From: Streptomyces sp. SKN60
GTDB lineage: Bacteria; Actinomycetota; Actinomycetes; Streptomycetales; Streptomycetaceae
DNA length: 64,000 nucleotides
Direction of reading: 5' to 3'
NCBI RefSeq assembly: GCF_026236535.1
Contig: NZ_JAHTMW010000014.1
Span: 124,001-188,000 of the forward strand
Shown here one piece after another: positions 55,216 through 63,066 of the stretch (position 1 is the first letter of the stretch; every line of letters starts with the position of its first letter). The position numbers were made by a program, and so were the translations under genes. Below the pieces are notes generated by a model. It saw only the letters and a list, made by a program, of their open reading frames with translations. It ran no database searches and was not told the DNA's origin.

Positions 55216-56916
55216 TCATGCATCGGGATCTCCCGCACCGGCCGCCGCGGTGACCGGCTGGTCCGCCCAGCTGCCCGGCACATGGGACTCGGCCGGGTGG
55301 GCGAAGGGCACGCCGCTGGTGGTGCGGCGGCGGACCGGTGAGTGGGAGAGAAGTTCGAGGTAGATGCCGCGGAACGCCGCCAGGTTCTGTTCCACGGTGA
55401 ACAGCTCCAGGGCGCGGGCGCGGGCGGCCGCGCCGAGTCGGTACCGGCGGTCCGGGTCGCGCAGCAGCGCGAGGCAGGCGTCGGCGAGCGCCTTGGGGTT
55501 GCGCGGGGGGACGACGAGCCCGGTGCCGCCGATGACCTCGACGACCGCGCCGACGTCCGTGGAGACGGTGGCCCGGGCGCAGAACATGGCCTCGACGAGG
55601 CCGACCGGGAAGCCCTCGACGACGCTGGAGAGCACGACGACGGCGCTGGCCGCGTAGGCCTCCTCCAGGCTGGGCGCCTCGGGTCCGCCGAGCTCCTCGA
55701 AGGAGACCGGGTTCTCGCCGATGGCGTGCGCGCCGGCCGCCTCGTCGGGGAACAACTGCTCGGCGAGGCCCCGGCAGTGCGCGAGGTACGCGGCGGCGCC
55801 GGGCTCGGTCACCGGCGCGGCGACGATCCGCAGCCGGGCGTCGGGCTGCTGACGGCGCACCTCGGCGAAGGCGTGCAGCAGGGCGACCAGGTCCTTGGCG
55901 GGCTCGACCCGGCCGATCCAGGAGAGGGTGGCCGGGTCGCCGCTCTCCTCGTCCTCGCCGACCTCGGCGAAGCGCTCGGCGTCCATGCCGGGGTGGACGG
56001 TGCGCAGCCGGGCCCGGTCGGCGCCGCACTTCTCCTGCCAGCGGCGGGCGTGCGCGTTGCCGGGGGTGAGCAGCGCGGCCTGCCGGTAGACCTCGCCGGC
56101 GAGCCGTCCGTGGAAGGCGGCGAGCAGGGCGCGTACGGGGGTGGTGAGGGGGGCGTCGGTGGCGGCGAGGTAGTGGGCGCGGAGCTGGACGCCGTACTCG
56201 GTGACGAGCAGCGGGGTGCCGAAGAAGCGTTTGGCCAGGAGGCCCGGGAGGGCGGCGGCACCGGCGGAGGCGGCGTGGCAGAGGTCGACGAGCCCGAGGC
56301 CGCCGGCCGTTCCGTCGAGGCCGGCCTCCTCGTCGTACCAGCCGAGCGAGAGGGGGCGCAGGGCGCGCTCCAGCTGTTCGGTGAAGGCGAGTTGGTCGGG
56401 GACGGTGGCGGCGGCGACGCCGCGGCGGGCGCCGGGGGCGCGGCAGGCGGCCTCCAGGACCCGGACGACGGACTCGGAGCGCAACGCGGCGGCGAGTCCG
56501 CCGCTCTCGCGGGCGAGTTCGGCGAGTCCGTAGAGCCCGGCGGCGAAGCGCTCGGGGCCGTCGGCGGGGCCGTGCCGGTCGGTGCCGTCGCCGGCCGGGT
56601 CGGCGGCGCAGACGCCCTCGGCGAGCTCCCGGAACGCGTCCTCGAAGCGGCGCCGGTCGCGCCGGCCGTAGCCGCGGCCGCGGGCCCGGCCGGGGCCGCG
56701 GGTGTCGTCCTCGGGGGTCCACAGCGGGGCGGTGCGCACGCCGCGCACGTTGGGCGGCAGCGGCAGCCGGCCGGCGGCCTCCTGGCGGGCGTCGCGGCTC
56801 AGCGCGTAGAGGTCGAACTCGTGCGGGGCGAGCCCGCGGACGAGCCGGTCGCACCAGAGCCCGGACTCACCGGCGGCATACGGGTAGCCACCCTCCGTGA
56901 GCAGTCCGATCCGCAT
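55216..56916 (-). CDS. GT4 glycosyltransferase, PelF-like (DUF3492 type)
   Basis: A 566-residue GT-B glycosyltransferase. The N-terminal half matches the PelF/DUF3492 type (RIGLLTEGGYPYAAGESGLWCDRLVRGL, LLVTEYGVQLRAHYL), and the C-terminal half has the GT4 nucleotide-sugar site: WIGRVEPAKDLVALL and the E-x7-E pair EGFPVGLVEAM. PelF polymerises the Pel polysaccharide, a GalNAc/galactosamine polymer, in several bacteria. The ATG at 56916 follows GGGGGTG. It heads a putative operon with a membrane protein, an epimerase and a spherulin-4 protein. The 235-base upstream gap (56917-57151) has no other gene. Confidence 0.85.
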   Translation of the reverse strand: MRIGLLTEGGYPYAAGESGLWCDRLVRGLAPHEFDLYALSRDARQEAAGRLPLPPNVRGVRTAPLWTPEDDTRGPGRARGRGYGRRDRRRFEDAFRELAEGVCAADPAGDGTDRHGPADGPERFAAGLYGLAELARESGGLAAALRSESVVRVLEAACRAPGARRGVAAATVPDQLAFTEQLERALRPLSLGWYDEEAGLDGTAGGLGLVDLCHAASAGAAALPGLLAKRFFGTPLLVTEYGVQLRAHYLAATDAPLTTPVRALLAAFHGRLAGEVYRQAALLTPGNAHARRWQEKCGADRARLRTVHPGMDAERFAEVGEDEESGDPATLSWIGRVEPAKDLVALLHAFAEVRRQQPDARLRIVAAPVTEPGAAAYLAHCRGLAEQLFPDEAAGAHAIGENPVSFEELGGPEAPSLEEAYAASAVVVLSSVVEGFPVGLVEAMFCARATVSTDVGAVVEVIGGTGLVVPPRNPKALADACLALLRDPDRRYRLGAAARARALELFTVEQNLAAFRGIYLELLSHSPVRRRTTSGVPFAHPAESHVPGSWADQPVTAAAGAGDPDA

Positions 56917-57151
56917 GAGCACACCCCCGTTCTCCCGTGACGGTTCTCCCGTGACGGCGGTCACCGTTCGGTCCGGCGACCCGCAGCGTGAAGAACGTAA
57001 GCGGACATGACGGGGGTGTGATGGACGGTTGTCCGTCGCACCACCGGAAGGGGTGAATGCGCGTGACTTTCCCGTGCCGGTCGCGTTCCGTGGCGCTACC
57101 GGCCGGTTCCGTCACTCTCCGTCAGGCCCCGGGGGGTAATTCGACGGGGTG

Positions 57152-58699
57152 TCAACTCCCGGGGTGCACCCAGGGGTTGGGACGGCACCTGACGCCGTCG
57201 ATGTCGAGCGACTTGGTCTGCTGCTGCATCACCGGGGCGAGCGCGCCGGGCGTGCGGCAGCTCACGTGGTTGTGGCCGAGCCGGTGCCCGACCTCGTGGT
57301 TGATGAGCATCTGGCGGTAGGCGTGCATCGCGGCCGGGCCGAAGGTCTCCGAACCCTGCGCCCACCGGAAGGCGTTGATCATCACGCGCTCGGTGGAGGC
57401 GGAGTCGCAGGACACGTTGTCGACCGTGGTGTCGAGACCGGACTTGCGGCACCAGTCGCCGGTGGTGCCGGGGCTGGCGAGGGTGATGACGAAGTCCGGG
57501 TCCCCGCTGGAGATCCGCTCGAAGGTCATCTCGCCCCGGCCGGCCCAGCTGCGCGGGTCGTTGAGGGTCTTCTGCACCGCCTGCGCGAACAGCGCGCCGT
57601 CGAGCCCGAGGCCCTGCTCCACGTCGATCCGGTAGCGGATCTTGCGACCCTTGCCGGGCGCCTTGTCGAAGCCGGGCACGGCGTCGAACCTCCCCGGGCC
57701 GTGCAGCTTCGGGTCGATCGGGAACTGCCGCGCCATCAGCTCCTCGTACGAGGGCGGCGGGGCGGGCGCCGTGGGCGTACGGGTCGGGCGGTCGTCCGAA
57801 CGGGACGCCGGGTTCTCGGCGCCGGCCCGGTCGGTGGGCCGGTCCGCCGCCCGCGACTGCGCCGCGCCGCCGCTCTCCCGCTCGGCCACCTGCCCGGCCA
57901 CGACCACGGCGAGCACGGTGGTGATCGCGGCGGCGGCGACCCCGGTGAAGGCCCGCCCGAGGCCGCCGGTCCGCCGCGCGTTGCCGCCACCGGCGTCGGG
58001 CCCGGCCTCCGTACCGCTCTCGTCCGTCTCCTCGACGACCGGCCGCGGCGGCGCCTCACGGCGCGGGCCGGGCACGAACGGCGCCGCGGGGCGCGCGGTC
58101 TCCTCGTGCACGGGGTGCCCGCCGCGTACGAAGGCGTCCTCGGCGCTCGGGTCGTACGGCCCCTGGAAGCGCGGCGTGCCGTGCATCGGCGTGTCGAACA
58201 GCGGCGCGGGCGTCCGCCTCGGCGCGCCGTACATGGGGACACCCTGCGGCGGGGTGCCCTGCCCGGGGCCGCCTTGCGGTCCGTACGGACGAGGCGGCTG
58301 CGGCGCACCCTGCGCCCGGGGCCCGCCGGGGTACTGCGGCTGACCGCCTGCCGGGTACCGCGGCACGCCCTGCGTACGGGGTCCGCCGGCCTGCGGCCGC
58401 GGGGCGCCCATGGGCTGCTGCGCATTCTGCGACCGGGCGCCGGCCGCGTACTGCGGCGCACCCTGCGTGCGAGGCCCGCCGGCCTGCGGCCGGCCGGGGG
58501 CGGGGTACTGCTGTGCGGCCTGCGGCCGCTGCGGCGTCGGGGGCCGGCCGGCCTGCCATCGGTCGCCGGCCTGCGGCTGCGGGCCCTCGCCGCGGCGGCG
58601 GCGGCCGGTTCCCGGGCCGGGCCTCGCGGGCTCCTGTCGTCCGGTGTCGGCCACCGGCGCCGGTGCGGGCGCGGGCCCCTTGCGACTATGTCGTCCCAC
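57152..58699 (-). CDS. Membrane-anchored DUF3152 metzincin-like protein
   Basis: A 515-residue protein. Residues 1-240 are a Pro/Gly/Gln-rich disordered cytoplasmic region with repeats such as QAGGPRTQGAP. A membrane anchor sits near 250-270 (GVAAAAITTVLAVVVAGQVAE), and the extracytoplasmic C-terminus is the DUF3152 domain. Its INHEVGHRLGHNH (about 467-478) is a complete metzincin zinc motif HExxHxxGxxH, followed by APVMQQQTK, in which the Met is placed like a Met-turn. Two disulfide-type Cys pairs are present. The function is unknown, but a zinc protease is likely. In mycobacteria the homologue is Rv3207c, next to moeZ. It starts 8 bases after the alpha/beta hydrolase stop. Confidence 0.83.
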   Translation of the reverse strand: MGRHSRKGPAPAPAPVADTGRQEPARPGPGTGRRRRGEGPQPQAGDRWQAGRPPTPQRPQAAQQYPAPGRPQAGGPRTQGAPQYAAGARSQNAQQPMGAPRPQAGGPRTQGVPRYPAGGQPQYPGGPRAQGAPQPPRPYGPQGGPGQGTPPQGVPMYGAPRRTPAPLFDTPMHGTPRFQGPYDPSAEDAFVRGGHPVHEETARPAAPFVPGPRREAPPRPVVEETDESGTEAGPDAGGGNARRTGGLGRAFTGVAAAAITTVLAVVVAGQVAERESGGAAQSRAADRPTDRAGAENPASRSDDRPTRTPTAPAPPPSYEELMARQFPIDPKLHGPGRFDAVPGFDKAPGKGRKIRYRIDVEQGLGLDGALFAQAVQKTLNDPRSWAGRGEMTFERISSGDPDFVITLASPGTTGDWCRKSGLDTTVDNVSCDSASTERVMINAFRWAQGSETFGPAAMHAYRQMLINHEVGHRLGHNHVSCRTPGALAPVMQQQTKSLDIDGVRCRPNPWVHPGS

Positions 58700-58707
58700 G
58701 GTCCGGC

Positions 58708-59688
58708 TCAGCTCCCGCCCTCGGCCGCGGTCCGCGCGGCATCGGTGATCAGCTCCCGGACCGCCGCGGCGACGGTCTCCGGATACTCCATCATGGCCAC
58801 GTGCCCCGCCTCCGGGAGCGTGAGCAGCCGCGAGCCGCGGAACGCGGCGGCCGCCTTGCGCGCCATCCGGTAGCCGACCAGCTGGTCGCGGCCGCCGTAG
58901 ACGAGGAGGGTCGGCGCGAGCACCCGCTCGGCCTGCCGCCACAGCCCGTGCTGGCCGCCCAAGGTGTACGCGTCGACGATGCCGCGTGAGGACCGGGCCA
59001 TCGCGTCCCAGAAGTACGGCAGCTCCAGGCGCCGTTCCATCTCCTCGACGGCGTGCCGGAAGCCCTCTTCGCTGACCCGCCCGGGGTCGCCGTAACAGAG
59101 GGAGAGCACCCCGCGGACCCGCTGCTCCGGCGTCCAGTCCCTGCTCAGCCGCGCGAACAGCGGCGCGATGCCGGGCAGGGCGAACAGCGCGGTCGGCCAC
59201 GCGGTCTTCTGCACGCGCAGCTCCGGCAGCGCCGGGGAGACCAGGGTGAGGGTGCGCACCAGGTCGGGGCGCACGGCGGCGACCCGGGTGGCGACGGCGC
59301 CGCCCAGCGAGTTGCCGAAGAGGTGCACCGGGCCGCGGCCGGCCGCGTCGAGCAGCCGGATGACCGCCCGGGCGTGTCCCGTCACCGAGTAGTTGCCGTC
59401 GTCCGGCGGCGGCGAGTCGCCGAAGCCGGGCAGGTCGACCGCCTCGCCGTCCACGAGGTCGGCGAGCCGCGGCATCAGGTCCGACCAGTTCTGCGAGGAG
59501 CCGCCGAGCCCGTGCACGTACAGCGCGGGCGGCAGACCGGGGCGGGCGCCGGGCCGGGAGCGCACGGTCAGGGTGAGCCCGGGCAGCGCGACGGAGCGCA
59601 GTCTCTCGCCGTCGGCGACCCGCACGGCGCGCGGCGGGCTCGCGGGCGGTGCGGCGGTCCGGGTTTCCGGCAGCTCGGTCGAGGACAT
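58708..59688 (-). CDS. Alpha/beta hydrolase
   Basis: A 326-residue hydrolase. The oxyanion segment is YVHGLGGSSQNWSDL, the nucleophile elbow LFGNSLGGAVATR, the acid in VYGGRDQLV and the His in EAGHVAMMEYP, so the catalytic triad is complete. The core resembles esterase/lipase-type hydrolases; substrate unknown. There is no signal peptide. It is followed after 8 bases by the DUF3152 gene, so the two are probably cotranscribed. In M. tuberculosis a lipase-type gene (lipV, Rv3203) also lies in this block, although at another position. Confidence 0.87.
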   Translation of the reverse strand: MSSTELPETRTAAPPASPPRAVRVADGERLRSVALPGLTLTVRSRPGARPGLPPALYVHGLGGSSQNWSDLMPRLADLVDGEAVDLPGFGDSPPPDDGNYSVTGHARAVIRLLDAAGRGPVHLFGNSLGGAVATRVAAVRPDLVRTLTLVSPALPELRVQKTAWPTALFALPGIAPLFARLSRDWTPEQRVRGVLSLCYGDPGRVSEEGFRHAVEEMERRLELPYFWDAMARSSRGIVDAYTLGGQHGLWRQAERVLAPTLLVYGGRDQLVGYRMARKAAAAFRGSRLLTLPEAGHVAMMEYPETVAAAVRELITDAARTAAEGGS

Positions 59689-59832
59689 GGCAGCGATATT
59701 ACGAGACGATCACGCCCGGGCGCGTGTGGGTGGCGTCACAGGATCGGGTGCGGCGCGCCGGGGGAGCTCCTAGGCTCGGAGTTGAGGGTCATCGGACAGG
59801 ACCCGCGGACCCGCCACGCCGGAAGGAACCGC

Positions 59833-60048
59833 ATGACTGTCGACCCGAACGAGCCGGACACATTCGCCGAGGAAGAGGACGTCGTGCTCGACGAGGAGAT
59901 CCCGGAGGCCGACGCGGCCGAGCAGCACACCGAACTGCAGCAGCGCGAGGACGAACGGCCCCAGCACTTGCCGCACGACCAGGCGAACGACGCGGACGCG
60001 GTGGAGCAGACCCGGGTGGTCAGCGTCGACGAGGACGACTACCGCTGA
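59833..60048 (+). CDS. Small acidic protein
   Basis: A 71-residue, strongly acidic protein (DEEEDVVLDEEIPEADAAEQ and VSVDEDDYR), predicted to be disordered. No family is recognised. GGAAGGAA fits the ATG at 59833. It is divergent from the alpha/beta hydrolase. The 293-base gap that follows (60049-60341) contains a 7-base inverted repeat at 60167-60195 (ACCGAAC/GTTCGGT) and the start region of the TetR gene, but nothing else clear. Confidence 0.7.
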   Translation: MTVDPNEPDTFAEEEDVVLDEEIPEADAAEQHTELQQREDERPQHLPHDQANDADAVEQTRVVSVDEDDYR

Positions 60049-60341
60049 AGCGCGCGGCACCTGGGCGGAGCCGGCACCACTTGGGCGGATCGTGCGCCCC
60101 GGGGCGGATCGCGCCCGTCCCGTATCGGCGCGTTATCCCCCATTACCGACGGGTAGCCACGAATGGACCGAACACCCTCAGCCGATTTGTTCGGTTACCT
60201 GACCATCTTGTTGCCCGTCGCCTCTCGCCCCGAACGTCCGGTCCGTGAAATTCTGCGTTCGCACCGCGCACAGCCGGGTTACCCAAAAGTACGATGGCGG
60301 CGCGACGCCAATGCGCGCATGGATCGAACTTTGGAGGCGGC

Positions 60342-61001
60342 GTGAGCGCCATCGAGCAGACAGAGGCAGCACGCCCCCGGGGCACGCGCCTGCCGCGCCG
60401 TGCCCGTCGGAACCAGCTGCTCGGCGCGGCCCAGGAGGTGTTCGTCGCCCAGGGTTACCACTCGGCCGCCATGGACGACATCGCCGAGCGGGCCGGCGTC
60501 AGCAAGCCGGTGCTCTACCAGCACTTCCCGGGCAAGCTGGAGCTCTACCTGGCGCTCCTGGACCAGCACTGCGAGGCGCTGCTCCAGTCGGTGCGCACGG
60601 CCCTGGGCTCCACCTCCGACAACAAGCTGCGGGTCGCGGCGACCATGGACGCCTACTTCGCGTACGTGGAGGACGAGGGCGGCGCCTTCCGGCTCGTCTT
60701 CGAGTCGGACCTGACCAACGAGCCCGCCGTGCGCGAGCGCGTCGACCGGGTCTCGCTGCAGTGCGCCGAGGCCATCTCCGAGGTCATCGCGGAGGACACC
60801 GGCCTGTCGAAGGACGAGTCGATGCTCCTCGCCGTGGGCCTCGGCGGCGTGTCCCAGGTGGTCGCGCGCTACTGGCTGTCCAGCGAGTCGCCGATCCCCC
60901 GCGACACGGCGGTCGGCCTGCTGACCTCGCTCGCCTGGCGCGGCATCGCCGGCTTCCCGCTGCACGGCACGGAGGGCCAGCTCGCCGCCGAGGGCCACTG
61001 A
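60342..61001 (+). CDS. TetR-family transcriptional regulator
   Basis: A 219-residue TetR protein with helix-turn-helix AMDDIAERAGVSKPVLYQHFPGK around residues 43-65. The C-terminal ligand domain ends GIAGFPLHG. The GTG start at 60342 has GGAGG 4 bases away. It is the equivalent of mycobacterial Rv3208 by position, before DUF3107. The ligand and targets are unknown. A strong hairpin terminator follows at 61018-61050. Confidence 0.88.
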   Translation: MSAIEQTEAARPRGTRLPRRARRNQLLGAAQEVFVAQGYHSAAMDDIAERAGVSKPVLYQHFPGKLELYLALLDQHCEALLQSVRTALGSTSDNKLRVAATMDAYFAYVEDEGGAFRLVFESDLTNEPAVRERVDRVSLQCAEAISEVIAEDTGLSKDESMLLAVGLGGVSQVVARYWLSSESPIPRDTAVGLLTSLAWRGIAGFPLHGTEGQLAAEGH

Positions 61002-61017
61002 GCCGCACGTTTCTTCA

Positions 61018-61050
61018 GGAAGGCCCCGGGCGCCCCGCCCGGGGCCTTCC
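61018..61050 (+). terminator. Terminator after the TetR gene
   Basis: A 13-base perfect stem GGAAGGCCCCGGG and its complement with a 7-base loop, followed by CCCTTTCG. Confidence 0.85.
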
Positions 61051-61194
61051 CCTTTCGCCCCTCCCCTTGTTCCCCCACGCTGTTCGCTCTTGGCGTGCCC
61101 CGTGCGCACCGTGTCCGTCCCCTCACCGGGCTAATGTGTGGCAGGTACGGCGCGGGATCCTCGCGCACAGCAGACCGTTCGGAGGGACATAGCC

Positions 61195-61422
61195 GTGGAG
61201 GTCAAGATCGGCGTGCAGTACGCACCCCGGGAGATCGTTCTGGAGAGCGGGCAGTCCGCCGAAGAGGTCGAGCGTGCGGTCGCCGACGCGCTGGCCGGCA
61301 AGACGCCGCTGCTCAGCCTGACGGACGAGAAGGGCCGCAAGGTCCTCGTCCCGTCCGACAAGATCGCGTACATCGAGATCGGCGAGCAGGCCGTGCGCCG
61401 AGTGGGCTTCGGCGCCCTCTGA
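61195..61422 (+). CDS. DUF3107 small protein
   Basis: A 75-residue protein of the DUF3107 family (mycobacterial TB9.4, Rv3208A). It starts VEVKIGVQYAPREIVLESGQSAEEVERAVADAL and has LLSLTDEKGRKVLVPSDKIAYIEIGE at its C-terminal side. GGAGGG lies 7 bases before the GTG. The function is not known, though the family is among the most conserved small proteins in actinobacteria. It lies immediately downstream of TetR and is followed by a hairpin terminator. Confidence 0.86.
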   Translation: MEVKIGVQYAPREIVLESGQSAEEVERAVADALAGKTPLLSLTDEKGRKVLVPSDKIAYIEIGEQAVRRVGFGAL

Positions 61423-61437
61423 GACGTACGACAGAAG

Positions 61438-61476
61438 CGAAGGGCCCGGCGGACGTGCTGTCCGCCGGGCCCTTCG
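61438..61476 (+). terminator. Terminator after the DUF3107 gene
   Basis: A 17-base perfect stem CGAAGGGCCCGGCGGAC and its complement around GTGCT. Confidence 0.85.
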
Positions 61477-61512
61477 TCGTACGTCTCGCCGTACGTCTCG
61501 TCGTACGTCCGA
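61477..61512. repeat. Three 12-bp tandem repeats after DUF3107
   Basis: TCGTACGTCTCG, CCGTACGTCTCG and TCGTACGTCCGA in a row, each centred on the palindrome CGTACG, immediately after the terminator stem. The rest of the gap to 61637 shows nothing else. Confidence 0.75.
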
Positions 61513-61637
61513 CAGTTCGTCACCTTGTCCCCGTCTGCCCACGTCAGGGGGTACGGGGAGGATTGTCATCCGGAGTGACCGGGTAGGACGGGAGTGACCG
61601 AACTGCCCGCCCCGCCCCGCACGCGAGGTGATCCGCC

Positions 61638-61913
61638 GTGTTCCTGGAAGCCCTCGGTTCCGCCCTGCTCGGATTCGCCCTGGCCTGGGCCGCCGCGCAC
61701 CGGCTCCCCGATCGCCTCCCCGGGCGGGCCGCCGTCCTGCTGACCGGCGCGCTCGGCGGCGTCTTCGGCGCCCTGGTGACCCACGGCGCCCTCGGGCCCG
61801 GCCACTTCCTGGCCACCCTGATCGGCGCCGTCGCCGTCACCGCCGTACTGCTGTCGCTGCTCGTCCGCCCGGCCTCGCGGCGGCGGCTGCGCCGCTCAGC
61901 CGCCGCGGGCTGA
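61638..61913 (+). CDS. Small two- or three-helix membrane protein
   Basis: A 91-residue hydrophobic protein with helices near residues 4-20 (EALGSALLGFALAWAAA), 32-52 (AVLLTGALGGVFGALVTHG) and 58-75 (FLATLIGAVAVTAVLLSLL), and an Arg-rich tail RRRLRRSAAAG. It is similar to small transglycosylase-associated-type membrane proteins in size, but no family can be named with confidence. GTG 61638 follows GAGGTG. It is convergent with the ferritin-like gene, 30 bases apart. Confidence 0.72.
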   Translation: MFLEALGSALLGFALAWAAAHRLPDRLPGRAAVLLTGALGGVFGALVTHGALGPGHFLATLIGAVAVTAVLLSLLVRPASRRRLRRSAAAG

Positions 61914-61943
61914 GCGCGCGCCCCCAGCGGCCTGCGCGCCGGC

Positions 61944-62675
61944 TTACGCGGCCAGGCCGAGCGCGGCCATCCGCTTGGTGTGCGCCTCGGTGATACGGGA
62001 GAACATGCGGCCGACCTCGGCGAGGTCGAAGCCCGCGGCCATCCCGTCCACGCCGCCGACCAGCATCGTCGACAGCGCGTCGCGCTCGGCGACCACGCGC
62101 TGGGCCTGCGACAGGGCCTCGCCCATCAGCCGGCGCGCCCACAGGGCGAGGCGGCCGCCCACCCGCGGGTCGGCGTCGATCGCGGCGCGGACCTTCTCCA
62201 CGGCGAAGTTGCCGTGGCCGGTGTCGTCGAGCACGGAGAGCACGAGCGCGCGGGTGTCGATGTCGAGCCGGGCCGCGACCTCGCGGTAGAAGTCACTGGC
62301 GATCGAGTCGCCCACGTACGCCTTGACCAGGCCTTCGAGCCAGTCGGACGGCGCGGTCTGCCGGTGGAAGTCGTCGAGCGCCTTGGCGAAGGGCTCCATC
62401 GCCCCGGTCGGCTCGGCGTCCACGGCGGAGAGCCGGTCGCGCAGCTGCTCGAAGTGGTGGAACTCGGCGGAGGCCATCTTCGCCAGCTCCGCCTTGTCCG
62501 CGAGGGTCGGCGCCAGCTTGGCGTCCTCGGCGAGCCGCTCGAAGGCCGCGAGCTCGCCGTAGGCCAGCGCGCCGAGCAGGTCGATCACGGCGGCGCGGTA
62601 CTGCGGCACGGCGGAGGCCGTGGCCCAGTCCTGGGCGGCGATACCGGTGGGTGTGGCGTTGTCAGGCGTCTCCAT
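61944..62675 (-). CDS. Ferritin-like fold protein (MiaE-like)
   Basis: A 243-residue helical protein of the ferritin-like family, similar to the MiaE_2 domain and to mycobacterial Rv3210c. The motif YGELAAFERLAEDAK (helix 1) and EFHHFEQLRDRL (helix 2) supply carboxylate and His ligands of the E-x-x-H kind. ASDFYREVAARLDIDTRALVLSVLDDTGHGNFAVEKV continues the helical bundle. The whole is consistent with a diiron or degenerate fold, but activity is unknown. The gene is divergent from the DEAD-box helicase, with a 391-base gap between them. Confidence 0.85.
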   Translation of the reverse strand: METPDNATPTGIAAQDWATASAVPQYRAAVIDLLGALAYGELAAFERLAEDAKLAPTLADKAELAKMASAEFHHFEQLRDRLSAVDAEPTGAMEPFAKALDDFHRQTAPSDWLEGLVKAYVGDSIASDFYREVAARLDIDTRALVLSVLDDTGHGNFAVEKVRAAIDADPRVGGRLALWARRLMGEALSQAQRVVAERDALSTMLVGGVDGMAAGFDLAEVGRMFSRITEAHTKRMAALGLAA

Positions 62676-63066
62676 GAACCGCACAATAGCCCGCTCCCCG
62701 TGACGCCCGGGGCGCCGGTCGTCCCCTGTGACCGCGGCCTCCCCGGGAATTCTCCCAACACACATGCGCGATTCCGGGGTACAGTGGTAATGCGCCTGCT
62801 GAGTATGCGGACATGCTTTCGCACGTTCGGACGTACTTGGTGGGCCGACTGATGAATGAGGATGCCCGGTCGGTGGCCCGATCGGCTCCGGCCCGACAGC
62901 CCTTCCGGCGGACCCGCCGAAGGGTCCCTCAGCGGCACGACGCTCGAGCGACGGCAGTGGTCCCGCGCCGACCCGACGGTGATCTTCCCGATCCCCCCAG
63001 TGGTTCCCGGCACGGTGAGACCCCCTTCGTTCGCCTCGCGCCGCGTCTCACAGAAGAGGCAGCACC
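62676..63066 (+). promoter_or_regulatory. 391-base gap and long leader of the DEAD-box helicase gene
   Basis: No gene is supported here. An 86-codon frame at 62813-63070 is open but has mixed third-position bases, unlike coding sequence in the window. The region has a -10-like TACAGT near 62782-62787 and a hairpin CCTTCCGGCGG/CCGCCGAAGG around 62900-62924. Its last 20 bases hold AGAGG (63055-63059), the ribosome site of the helicase. Promoter assignment is weak. Confidence 0.4.
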
